This document shows, piece by piece, positions 53,985 to 61,621 of a stretch of DNA of 64,000 nt. The notes under the pieces are model-generated. The model made no database searches. It had not been told where the DNA came from and saw nothing but the letters and a program-made list of their open reading frames with translations. Numbering within the stretch: position 1 is the first letter of the stretch; every line of letters starts with the position of its first letter. This DNA is from Zhihengliuella sp. ISTPL4 (GTDB taxonomy: Bacteria > Actinomycetota > Actinomycetes > Actinomycetales > Microbacteriaceae), in NCBI RefSeq assembly GCF_002848265.1, contig NZ_CP025422.1:620001-684000 (forward strand), read 5' to 3'. The position numbers and the translations under genes are program-made.

Positions 53985-54824
53985 TCACGACTCCTCGTGC
54001 ACAGCGGGATCGCCGTCGAACAGGCGCCCGTCCACGCGTCCGAGTGCGGTGATCGCCGCGACCTCCGCGTCATCGAGCACGACGGCGGCGGCGGCGAGGT
54101 TCGCGGCCTGGTGCTCCGCGCACGACGCCTTGGGGATCGCGACCGTCTCCCTGGCCACGTGCCAGGCGAGGACGGTCTGTGCGGGGGTGATGTCGTGAGC
54201 GGTGGCCACCTCGCGGACGACGTCCTCGTCGAGGAGGGCCTGCGCCCGCCCCAGCGGGCTCCACGCCTGGGTGAGGATGCCCCGCTCCCGGTGGTAGGCC
54301 AGCTGCTCCTCCTGCGGGAAGTAGGGATGCACCTCGATCTGGTTCACGACCGGTCGGACCCCCGTCTCCCGTTCGATGCGCTCGAGATGCTCGGGCAGGA
54401 AGTTCGAGACGCCGATCTGGCGGACGACGCCCCGCGCCTGGGCGTCCACGAGCGCCTCCCATGCCTCGACGTACTCGTCCTGGCTCGGGTTCGGCCAGTG
54501 GATGAGGTGCAGGTCGGTCGCGTCGAGACCGAGGCGGGAGCGGCTCTCCTCGATGCTGGCGGTCGCCGTCACGCGGGCATGGTGCCGTCCGGGGAGCTTC
54601 GTCGTCACGATGACCTCGGAGCGGGGGACACCCGAGGACGCGACGCCACGGCCGACGGACCCCTCGTTCTCGTAGTTGAAGGCCGAGTCCACGAGGCGGT
54701 AACCCCCACGGAGCGCCTCGGAGACCGCGTCGGCTCCGGCGTCGCCGTTCAGGCGATACGTGCCGAGGCCGAGAGCCGGCAGGGTGTAGCCGTTGTGGGC
54801 GCGGAAGGTGGGGACAGTGGTCAT
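53985..54824 (-). CDS. Aldo/keto reductase
   Basis: NADPH-dependent (beta/alpha)8 aldo/keto reductase of 279 residues. The catalytic tetrad is visible as D (LVDSAFNYENE), Y in the same motif, K (VTTKLPGRHH) and H (HLIHWPNP), followed by IGVSNFLPEHLERI and the cofactor segment AIPKASCAEHQAAN. It is divergent from the PadR gene and the palindrome between them, so it is probably repressed by PadR and induced by a toxic aldehyde or phenolic compound. Confidence 0.9.
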   Translation of the reverse strand: MTTVPTFRAHNGYTLPALGLGTYRLNGDAGADAVSEALRGGYRLVDSAFNYENEGSVGRGVASSGVPRSEVIVTTKLPGRHHARVTATASIEESRSRLGLDATDLHLIHWPNPSQDEYVEAWEALVDAQARGVVRQIGVSNFLPEHLERIERETGVRPVVNQIEVHPYFPQEEQLAYHRERGILTQAWSPLGRAQALLDEDVVREVATAHDITPAQTVLAWHVARETVAIPKASCAEHQAANLAAAAVVLDDAEVAAITALGRVDGRLFDGDPAVHEES

Positions 54825-54863
54825 GGTTGCTCCTCCGTTGGCGTGTCTCCAGCGTAGGGCCTT

Positions 54864-54898
54864 GTCTCCATATATACCTCAAGGGTATATATGGAGAC
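54864..54898. promoter_or_regulatory. Perfect 15-bp-arm palindrome (PadR operator)
   Basis: Arms GTCTCCATATATACC (54864-54878) and GGTATATATGGAGAC (54884-54898) match at all 15 positions around TCAAG. The palindrome ends one base before the PadR start codon and lies 40 bases upstream of the aldo/keto reductase start. TATATA at 54886-54891 inside the right arm is the probable -10 of the PadR gene. Confidence 0.85.
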
Positions 54899-55423
54899 AT
54901 GCAGTTCCTTCTCCTCGGACTCCTCCTCGACGGTTCGGCGACGCTCTACGACCTGCACAAGCGCTTCGGTGCTGGCATCTCGCTCTTCTATGCCGCGAGT
55001 TTCGGCAGCATCCAGCGAGCGCTCCGACAGGCGGAAGCGCAGGGGTGGGCACGATCCGAGGAGACGATGCACGGCGCTCGCCGCAAGCGGTTCTATGCGA
55101 TCACGCATGAGGGTAGGACGGTGTGGCGGTCGTGGATGCTCTCGGCTCTCAGCGGGTCGGACCCGGAGCCGCTGATGCTCGCGCGCATCTACCTCCTCGG
55201 GCACCTCACGACGGCGGAGCGCACGGCATGCATCGCGGTGATCCGGTCGCGCCTGGCGGAGGATGAGGAGCGCCTGCGCACTCTCGCGCAAGAGCTCGAC
55301 GCGGTCACGATTCCGGACGAGGCCGCGGACCACTACCGCTATCGCCGCGCGACCCTCGACTACGGGCTGCGCTCCCACAACCTCGCGCTCGCGTGGCTCG
55401 CGGACGTCGAGCGTGCCCCGTGA
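54899..55423 (+). CDS. PadR-family transcriptional regulator
   Basis: A 174-residue PadR regulator: N-terminal winged helix (LLLGLLLDGSATLYDLHKRF near residues 4-23, and FGSIQRALRQAEAQGW) and a C-terminal coiled-coil dimer domain. The start ATG directly abuts the palindrome described above, and seven bases after TATATA, so the gene should be leaderless and autorepressed. PadR proteins respond to phenolic acids or other small toxic molecules. Confidence 0.9.
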   Translation: MQFLLLGLLLDGSATLYDLHKRFGAGISLFYAASFGSIQRALRQAEAQGWARSEETMHGARRKRFYAITHEGRTVWRSWMLSALSGSDPEPLMLARIYLLGHLTTAERTACIAVIRSRLAEDEERLRTLAQELDAVTIPDEAADHYRYRRATLDYGLRSHNLALAWLADVERAP

Positions 55424-55448
55424 ACGACCGAACCCGTCGGAGGCCCTG

Positions 55449-55826
55449 ATGATGCACGTCGCGCTCACGATCGTGCTGGCCCTGCTGACCGCGCTCACCC
55501 TCTTCCAGATCGCACTGATCTGCGGAGCGCCGTGGGGCCGGCTCGCGTGGGGAGGCGCCCACCGGGTGCTGCCTGCGCGGCTGCGCGTCGGCAGCGGCGT
55601 CTCGATCCTCTTGTACGCAGCGTTCGCCGTGGTGTTGCTGGCACGGAGCGGAGCACTGCCCGGGGAGGACTCCGCCGTGGTCGTCGTGCTGACATGGGTG
55701 CTTTTCGCGTACTTCCTGGCCGGCATCGTCCTCAACGGCATCTCCCGGAGCCGGCCGGAGCGGTGGACGATGACTCCGGTGTGCGCGATGCTGGCAGGCA
55801 TGACCCTGATCGTCGCGCTCTCATGA
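55449..55826 (+). CDS. Small four-helix membrane protein, unknown
   Basis: A 125-residue protein with about four predicted helices and short loops. No catalytic motif or named family is evident. It begins MMHVALTIV at 55449 behind GGAGG and overlaps the ATG of the YchJ-type gene by four bases, so they form a pair after padR. Function unknown. Confidence 0.7.
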   Translation: MMHVALTIVLALLTALTLFQIALICGAPWGRLAWGGAHRVLPARLRVGSGVSILLYAAFAVVLLARSGALPGEDSAVVVVLTWVLFAYFLAGIVLNGISRSRPERWTMTPVCAMLAGMTLIVALS

Positions 55827-56206
55827 CGGAGTCCGCCCGCTGCCCCTGCGCCTCGGGGGATTCCTTCGCCGCCTGCTGCGCACCGCTCCTCGACGGCGCC
55901 CCCGCGCCGACCGCCGAGCGCCTGATGCGCTCCCGGTACACCGCGTTCGTGCGGGAGGACGAGCCATACCTGCTGCGCACCTGGCACCCGGAGACGCGAC
56001 CGGAGACGCTCACCTTCGAGCCGGACCTCGAGTGGCGGCGGCTGGTGATCGTGGACCGCGTGGCGGGTGGCCCTTTCGACACGGAGGGCGTGGTCGAGTT
56101 CGAGGCCTTCTGGCGTCAGGGCGGCACGCGCGGATCGCTGCACGAACGCAGCCGCTTCGTCCGCGAGGACCGGACGTGGCTCTACGTGGACGGCGCCATC
56201 CGGTGA
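55823..56206 (+). CDS. YchJ/UPF0225 family SEC-C protein
   Basis: A 127-residue protein of the YchJ family. The N-terminal zinc-binding SEC-C motif is CPCASGDSFAACCAPLL near residues 8-24, followed by LMRSRYTAFV and an NTF2-like domain ending WLYVDGAI. Function unknown. ATG 55823 overlaps the previous stop codon. Confidence 0.9.
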   Translation: MTESARCPCASGDSFAACCAPLLDGAPAPTAERLMRSRYTAFVREDEPYLLRTWHPETRPETLTFEPDLEWRRLVIVDRVAGGPFDTEGVVEFEAFWRQGGTRGSLHERSRFVREDRTWLYVDGAIR

Positions 56207-56243
56207 TGCGGGGCAGGCGCCCGCAGCGACTAGATTTGAGAGC

Positions 56244-56981
56244 GTGAACGCCACCCCGGAGAACCAGCGCACCCTGCTCGACATCGCGGACCTCGACCGG
56301 CGCATCGCGCAGGCGGAGCGCGCCCGCACCCGGCCGAGCCAGGCGGGCCGGATCGCCGAGCTCGTCGCCATCCGTCAGGAGCAGCTCCGCGAGCTCACGG
56401 TCCTGACCGGTGCCAGGGACGACGCCCGCACCGAGCTCTCGCGGCTGGAATCCGATGTCGCGCTGGCCGAGCAGCGTCGTGACCGCGACGCCCAGCGCCT
56501 TGCGGCGGCCACGAATCCGAAGGAGGCGCAGGCTCTGGAACATGAGCTCGCCAGTCTCGCCAAGCGGCTGAGCGACCTGGAGGATGCGGAGCTCGATGTC
56601 ATGGGTCGGGTCGAGGAAGCCGATGCAGCCGTGGCCGCGCAGCAGGCGCTGCTGGATGCGACGACCGCGGAGGGCAGTGCCCTCACCGCCCAGGGCAAGG
56701 CCGACGTCGCTGCGGCCACGGAGCTCGGCGCCCAGCTCGCCCGCGACCGGGAGGCCGTCGCCGCCACCGTTCCCGCGCCGCTGCTCGCGGAGTACGACCG
56801 GCGTGCGGCCAACAGCGCCGGAGCCGCGCTGCTCACCCGCGGAACCTGCGAGGGGTGCCGCATGATGCTCCCCGGCACCGATCTCAACGAGATCCGTCGA
56901 GCACCCGAGGACGAGGTGGTCTCGTGCCCCGAGTGCGGCTGCATCCTCGTGCGCACCGAGGAGTCGGGACTCTCGTCGTGA
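56244..56981 (+). CDS. Coiled-coil protein with C-terminal zinc ribbon
   Basis: A 245-residue protein: a long coiled coil over residues 15-170, rich in Ala, Glu and Arg, and a C4 zinc ribbon with CEGC near 206 and CPECGC near 232. This is the actinobacterial counterpart of CT398/HP0958-type (FlgZ-like) proteins, which have nucleic-acid or chaperone roles in other phyla. TAGATT lies seven bases before GTG 56244 and no ribosome site is seen. It precedes the polymerase gene by 22 bases. Confidence 0.85.
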   Translation: MNATPENQRTLLDIADLDRRIAQAERARTRPSQAGRIAELVAIRQEQLRELTVLTGARDDARTELSRLESDVALAEQRRDRDAQRLAAATNPKEAQALEHELASLAKRLSDLEDAELDVMGRVEEADAAVAAQQALLDATTAEGSALTAQGKADVAAATELGAQLARDREAVAATVPAPLLAEYDRRAANSAGAALLTRGTCEGCRMMLPGTDLNEIRRAPEDEVVSCPECGCILVRTEESGLSS

Positions 56982-57003
56982 GCGCATCCACCGCGCGCCG
57001 CCC

Positions 57004-58704
57004 GTGACGGCGCCGGCGTCGGGCCCGGAGCGACGCCTCGCGCTCGTCGGTCTCGGTGCGGGGGAGTACGCCGCGATCGAGCTGGACGAACACGACGAGG
57101 AGCAGCAGCGCACACTCCTCCCCGCGGCGGAACTCGCCGGCTGGGTCGCAGCGGTCGAGGCCGCCGACGCCCCGCGGTGGATCATCCGCAGTGCGGCCGA
57201 GATCTACGCGCTGCTCCTGAGCGAAGGCGTGAGGATCACGCGCAGCCACGATCTCGTCCTCTGCCACGCGATCCTGCGCGACACGGCGATGGTGTCCACG
57301 CCTCTGGCACCCGCCGCCGCCTGGGAGCGCCGTGACCCGGTGGACACCACTCCCTCCTTGTTCGACGTCCTCGACGAGGAGTCTGGGGAGGACGCCATCA
57401 CCGCGGCGCTCGAGCAGTACCGCGCGCAGCGGACCGTGATGGCGGAGGCCGCGGACGGCCGCCTGACCCTGCTCTGTGCTGCGGAGTCGGCGGGCGGGCT
57501 GATCGCGGAGGAGATGCGCGTCGCGGGGCTCCCGTGGGACGCCGGGGTGCACGACGCGATCCTCACCGAGACGCTGGGTGCGCGGCCGGCCGCGGGCGGG
57601 CTGCCCCGGCGGATGGTGGAGCGCGGCGACGAGGTGAGGGCACTGCTCGACGACCCCACGCTGCACCTGGACAGCCAGCCGAAGCTGCTGCGGGCACTGC
57701 ATCGCGTCGGCGTGTCGGTGGAGTCCACGAGCAAGTGGGAGCTGTCCGCGCACGAGCACCCGGTCATCGAACCCCTTCTCGCCTACAAGAAGCTGTCTCG
57801 ACTGCTCAGTGCGAACGGTTGGACCTGGCTGTCGGAATGGGTGCAGGACGGCCGCTTCCGCCCGGTGTACATCCCCGGCGGCGTCGTGACCGGACGGTGG
57901 GCGTCGGCCGGCGGCGGGGCGCTCCAGCTGCCGCGCAACCTCCGCCCCGCGGTGCGCGCGGATCCGGGCTGGGCGCTCGTCGTCGCGGATGTGGCGCAGC
58001 TCGAGCCGCGGATGCTCGCGGCCATGGCGTCCGACGAGGCGATGGCGGACGCAGCGCGTGGCGGCGACCTCTACGCGGGGGTCGTCGCGTCCGGTGCCGT
58101 CGCGACGCGCGAGGAGGCGAAGTACGCGGTGCTGGGAGCGATGTACGGCGCCACCAGCGGCGACAGCGGGCGGCTGGTTCCGCGGCTGCGAAAGGTCTAT
58201 CCGCGCGCGATGGCGCTCGTCGACGACGCGGCGCGCGCGGGAGAGGACGGCGGCATCGTGTCCACGTGGCTCGGGCGCTCCTCGCCGCGTCCGTCCACGG
58301 AGTGGATGCGTTTGCAAGCTGATGCGACGGGCGCGGACGCCGACCCCGCCGTGGTCTCCCTCGCCCGCCGCCGCGCGCGGGAATGGGGGCGCTTCACCCG
58401 GAACTTCGTCGTCCAGGGCACCGCCGCGGAGTGGTCGCTCATCTGGCTCGCCGAGATCCGCCACCGCCTGGCGCAACTCCCCGAGGTGTTCGGAGCAGCC
58501 GAGGCATCCGGGCCGTTCGCCCGGGAACCGCACCTGGCGTTCTTCCTGCACGACGAGGTCATCCTGCACACGCCGCAGGAGCACGCGGAGGCCGCTGCCG
58601 ACGCCGTCCGCGAGGCTGCTGCCGTCGCCACCACCCGCCTGTTCGGCACCTTCCCGATCGACGTGCCGCTCGACCTGCGCATCGCGGACTCCGCGGAGAA
58701 GTGA
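57004..58704 (+). CDS. Stand-alone family-A DNA polymerase (bifunctional exonuclease/polymerase type)
   Basis: A 566-residue protein with the Pol I polymerase motifs but no 5' nuclease domain. Motif A is VVADVAQLEPRMLA near residue 330 (Pol I has DYSQIELR), motif B EEAKYAVLGAMYGATSG near 377, motif C FLHDEVILH near 518. The N-terminal 200 residues have a degenerate exonuclease-like fold. Known in actinobacteria as a bifunctional 3'-5' exonuclease/polymerase beside the true PolA; probably a repair enzyme. It starts at GTG 57004, close behind the zinc-ribbon gene. Confidence 0.9.
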   Translation: MTAPASGPERRLALVGLGAGEYAAIELDEHDEEQQRTLLPAAELAGWVAAVEAADAPRWIIRSAAEIYALLLSEGVRITRSHDLVLCHAILRDTAMVSTPLAPAAAWERRDPVDTTPSLFDVLDEESGEDAITAALEQYRAQRTVMAEAADGRLTLLCAAESAGGLIAEEMRVAGLPWDAGVHDAILTETLGARPAAGGLPRRMVERGDEVRALLDDPTLHLDSQPKLLRALHRVGVSVESTSKWELSAHEHPVIEPLLAYKKLSRLLSANGWTWLSEWVQDGRFRPVYIPGGVVTGRWASAGGGALQLPRNLRPAVRADPGWALVVADVAQLEPRMLAAMASDEAMADAARGGDLYAGVVASGAVATREEAKYAVLGAMYGATSGDSGRLVPRLRKVYPRAMALVDDAARAGEDGGIVSTWLGRSSPRPSTEWMRLQADATGADADPAVVSLARRRAREWGRFTRNFVVQGTAAEWSLIWLAEIRHRLAQLPEVFGAAEASGPFAREPHLAFFLHDEVILHTPQEHAEAAADAVREAAAVATTRLFGTFPIDVPLDLRIADSAEK

Positions 58705-58721
58705 GGCCCCGTAGACTGGAG

Positions 58722-59115
58722 GGGCGAATGGGTCGACTGGACGGTCGCGTGGCGGGCAACCGCACCGAGGAACGTCCGGGCTCCACAGGGCAGGGCGGTG
58801 GGTAACACCCACCCGGAGCGATCCGCGAGAAAGTGCCACAGAGAGCAGACCGCCCGTTCGGTCCCTGAGCTTGTCGAAGGGCCCGAAGGGGTAAGGGTGA
58901 AAGGGTGGTGTAAGAGACCACCGGGGGCCGTGGTGACACGGCCCGCCAGGTAAACCTCGCCCGGAGCAAGGTCAGACAGAGGATGATGACGCGGCCCGCC
59001 GAGTCCTCGGGTAGACCGCTGGAGCGGCACGGCAACGTGTCGCCGAGAGAGATGGCCGTCGAAGGGGCGAAGAACCCCGGAACAGAACCCGGCGTACAGG
59101 TCGGCCCATTCGCCT
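58722..59115 (+). ncRNA. rnpB: RNase P RNA (type A)
   Basis: The catalytic RNA that trims tRNA precursors. Ends pair as P1: GGCGAATGGG (58723-58732) with CCCATTCGCC (59105-59114). Conserved core segments GAGGAACGTCCGGGCTC, ACAGAGAGCAGACCGCC, GTAAGGGTGAAAGGGTGG and the 3' GGAACAGAACCCGG are all present. TAGACT at 58712-58717 is the likely -10. The P12 position (58857-58887) is filled by a copy of the dispersed hairpin repeat. Confidence 0.97.
58857..58887 (+). repeat. Dispersed hairpin repeat, copy D, inside rnpB
   Basis: Inner stem CCCT / AGGG closes loop GAGCTTGTCGA (58867-58877); after one T/C mismatch the outer stem TTCGG / CCGAA continues, giving nine base pairs. It takes the place of helix P12 of RNase P RNA. 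Confidence 0.85.
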
Positions 59116-59124
59116 CGAACGAGA

Positions 59125-59156
59125 AAGGCCCCGATGACTCACGTCATCGGGGCCTT
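59125..59156. terminator. rnpB terminator
   Basis: Perfect 14-bp stem AAGGCCCCGATGAC (59125-59138) with GTCATCGGGGCCTT (59143-59156), loop TCAC, ten bases past the RNase P RNA end. Confidence 0.9.
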
Positions 59157-59164
59157 CCCGCATC

Positions 59165-59209
59165 GGGTCCCTGAGCCCGTCGAAGGGCCCTGAGCCGGTC
59201 GAAGGGTCA
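59165..59209. repeat. Dispersed hairpin repeat, tandem copies E1 and E2
   Basis: Two abutting hairpins: CCCT/AGGG with loop GAGCCCGTCGA (59173-59183) and CCCT/AGGG with loop GAGCCGGTCGA (59192-59202). The second runs into the TGA stop codon of ppgK on the minus strand. Confidence 0.78.
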
Positions 59210-59953
59210 GTCGCCGGCGAGCGAGGCCGCGCCGATGATGCCGGAGTTGTTGCGGTGGATCGCCGGGACGATCGGCGTCTTCAGGTCGAGCAGAGGCAGG
59301 AAGTCGCCCGCGTTCTTCGACACGCCGCCGCCGACCACGAACAGGTCGGGGCTGAACAGGAACTCGATGTGCGAGTAGAACGCCTGCAGGCGCTCGGCCC
59401 ACTCCTCCCAGCTCAGGCCCTCGCGCTCGCGCGCCGAGGTGGCCGCATAGGTCTCGACGGACTCGTACTCGCGGAAGTTCAGATGACCGAGCTCCGTGTT
59501 CGGCAGCAGGACGCCGTCATACAGGAACGCGGACCCGATCCCGGTGCCGAGCGTGGTCAACAGCGTGAAGCCGAGCACGTCGCGCGCCGCGCCGTGGCGG
59601 GCCTCCGCGACGCCGGCGGCGTCCGCGTCATTCACGAAGACGATGTTCCGGCCGAGGCCGTCGCGGAAGAAGCGCTCGGCATCGAAGTCGATCCACTCCT
59701 TCGAGACGTTGGCGGCGGACAGCGTCTTGCCGCGCTTGACGATCGCGGGGAACGCCACACCGAGCGGCAGGGTCGACTCGTGCACGTCGAGCGTCTTCAG
59801 GACGGTCTGCACCGCGACCAGCACGTCTTCCGGCGCCGCGCCGGCCGGAGTGGGCACGCGCACCCGATCCGAGGCCATGGTGCCGTGTTCGAGGTCGACG
59901 ATTCCCGCTTTGATGCCCGTGCCGCCGATGTCGACGCCGATCGCTTTTGCCAT
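59207..59953 (-). CDS. ppgK: Polyphosphate glucokinase (ROK family)
   Basis: Phosphorylates glucose using polyphosphate or ATP. 248 residues with the phosphate motif GVDIGGTGIKAGIVD at 6-20, DADAAGVAEARHGAA near 120, and TTLGTGIGSAFL. Actinobacterial PpgK proteins carry this extra acidic-basic insertion before the second motif. TAAGCT lies seven bases before the ATG (leaderless layout). Its stop codon adjoins a hairpin repeat. Confidence 0.93.
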   Translation of the reverse strand: MAKAIGVDIGGTGIKAGIVDLEHGTMASDRVRVPTPAGAAPEDVLVAVQTVLKTLDVHESTLPLGVAFPAIVKRGKTLSAANVSKEWIDFDAERFFRDGLGRNIVFVNDADAAGVAEARHGAARDVLGFTLLTTLGTGIGSAFLYDGVLLPNTELGHLNFREYESVETYAATSAREREGLSWEEWAERLQAFYSHIEFLFSPDLFVVGGGVSKNAGDFLPLLDLKTPIVPAIHRNNSGIIGAASLAGD

Positions 59954-60034
59954 GGCCGATAGCTTAGCGACCACGGTGCACGCCAGTAGGATCGATGACA
60001 TCACCCCAACCGCTCGCGGGAAGAAGGAGCAGCC

Positions 60035-60274
60035 ATGACCGACGGCGATCACAAGTACTGGTACAACTCCGCCACGGGCGAGGTCGAGTTCGGCATGCTG
60101 TCGCCGTCCATCGACCGCATCGGTCCGTTCGACACCGAGGCCGAGGCGCACCGCGCCCCCGAGGTCCTCAAGGAGCGGTCGCGTGCCTGGGCCGAGGAAG
60201 AGGCCGCGGAGCAGGGCTGGGACGCGAAGCCCTCCAGCGGTTTCGGTGCAGAGAAGGGCCAGGGCGCAGAGTAG
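60035..60274 (+). CDS. Small conserved actinobacterial protein
   Basis: A 79-residue acidic protein: KYWYNSATGEVEFGMLSPSI then a Glu-rich helical region. Small proteins like this occur next to glnA2 or map genes in actinobacteria and are sometimes labelled SPOR-like or methionine aminopeptidase, neither of which the length supports. AAGGAG lies eight bases before the ATG. The stop is two bases before the glnA2 start, so they are co-transcribed. Function unknown. Confidence 0.8.
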   Translation: MTDGDHKYWYNSATGEVEFGMLSPSIDRIGPFDTEAEAHRAPEVLKERSRAWAEEEAAEQGWDAKPSSGFGAEKGQGAE

Positions 60275-60276
60275 CC

Positions 60277-61614
60277 ATGGACAAGCAGAGGGACTTCGTC
60301 CTCCGGACGATCGAGGAGCGCGGCGTCAAGTTCGTGCGCCTCTGGTTCACCGACGTGATCGGCACGCTCAAGTCCGTCGCCATCGCGCCGGCCGAGGTCG
60401 AGGGCGCCTTCGCGGAGGGTATCGGGTTCGACGGCTCCGCCATTGAGGGGCTGACCCGCACCTACGAGTCCGATCTGCTCGCCCAGCCCGACCCGACGAC
60501 CTTCCAGACGCTGCCGTGGCGGGGGGAGATCGATCCGACCGCTCGCATGTTCTGCGACCTCACGACGCCCGACGGGCAGCCTGCCGTGGCCGATCCCCGT
60601 CACGTGCTGAAGCGGACGCTCGCGAAGGCCGCCGATGCGGGCTTCACGTTCTACACGCACCCCGAGATCGAGTTCTACCTGCTCAAGTCGTCCTCGTTCG
60701 GACCCGAGGGTCCCGTGCCCGTCGACTCCGCCGGCTACTTCGACAACGTCCCCGGCGGCACCGCCCACGATTTCCGTCGGCGCTCCGTCCGCATGCTGGA
60801 GGACCTCGGCATCTCCGTCGAGTTCAGCCACCACGAGGGCGGCCCCGGCCAGAACGAGATCGACCTGCGCTACGCCGACGCCCTCACCACCGCGGACAAC
60901 GTGATGACCTTCCGCACAGTCATCAAGGAGGTCGCGATCGAGCAGGGCGTGTACGCGACGTTCATGCCGAAGCCTCTCAGCGGCCAGCCCGGCAGCGGCA
61001 TGCACACGCACATGTCGCTGTTCGAGGGTGACCAGAACGCCTTCTACGAGGAGGGCGCGAAGTACCAGCTCTCCAAGACAGGCCGTCACTTCATCGCAGG
61101 CCTGCTCAAGCACGCCAACGAGATCTCCGCCGTGACCAACCAGTTCGTCAATTCGTACAAGCGACTCTGGGGTGGCGACGAGGCGCCCAGCTTCATCACC
61201 TGGGGTCACAACAACCGGTCCGCGCTCGTCCGCGTCCCGATGTACAAGCCGAACAAGGGACAGTCGTCGCGCGTCGAGTACCGCGCGCTCGATTCCGCAG
61301 CGAACCCGTACCTCGCGTACGCGCTCATGCTCGCCGCCGGCCTCAAGGGCATCGAGGAGGGGTATGAGCTTCCGCCGGAGGCGGAGGACAACGTCTGGGC
61401 GCTGAGCGATGCCGAGCGCCGGGCGCTGGGGTACTCCGCCCTGCCGGCGAGCCTCGACCACGCCCTGGAGTACATGGAGGCCTCGGAACTCGTCGCGGAG
61501 ACGCTGGGGGAGCAGGTGTTCAACTACGTGCTCCTCAACAAGCGCAAGGAGTGGGAGGCGTACCGCGGGCAGGTCACGCCGCTGGAGCTGAAGAACAACC
61601 TCGAGCTCCTCTGA
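60277..61614 (+). CDS. glnA2: Type I glutamine synthetase, GlnA2 class
   Basis: ATP-dependent glutamine synthetase, 445 residues, with the GlnA2 length. The early loop GFDGSAIEGLTRTYESD near 49, metal-site EIEFY, GSGMHTHMSLF near 240 and HNNRSALVRVP near 309 are the GSI signatures. The adenylylation-loop region reads GYELPPEAEDNVW, the GlnA2 form, and a tyrosine is kept. It lies directly before glnE, the enzyme that modifies GlnA1. ATG 60277 is two bases after the small gene stop. Confidence 0.94.
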   Translation: MDKQRDFVLRTIEERGVKFVRLWFTDVIGTLKSVAIAPAEVEGAFAEGIGFDGSAIEGLTRTYESDLLAQPDPTTFQTLPWRGEIDPTARMFCDLTTPDGQPAVADPRHVLKRTLAKAADAGFTFYTHPEIEFYLLKSSSFGPEGPVPVDSAGYFDNVPGGTAHDFRRRSVRMLEDLGISVEFSHHEGGPGQNEIDLRYADALTTADNVMTFRTVIKEVAIEQGVYATFMPKPLSGQPGSGMHTHMSLFEGDQNAFYEEGAKYQLSKTGRHFIAGLLKHANEISAVTNQFVNSYKRLWGGDEAPSFITWGHNNRSALVRVPMYKPNKGQSSRVEYRALDSAANPYLAYALMLAAGLKGIEEGYELPPEAEDNVWALSDAERRALGYSALPASLDHALEYMEASELVAETLGEQVFNYVLLNKRKEWEAYRGQVTPLELKNNLELL

Positions 61615-61621
61615 GCGCGGC

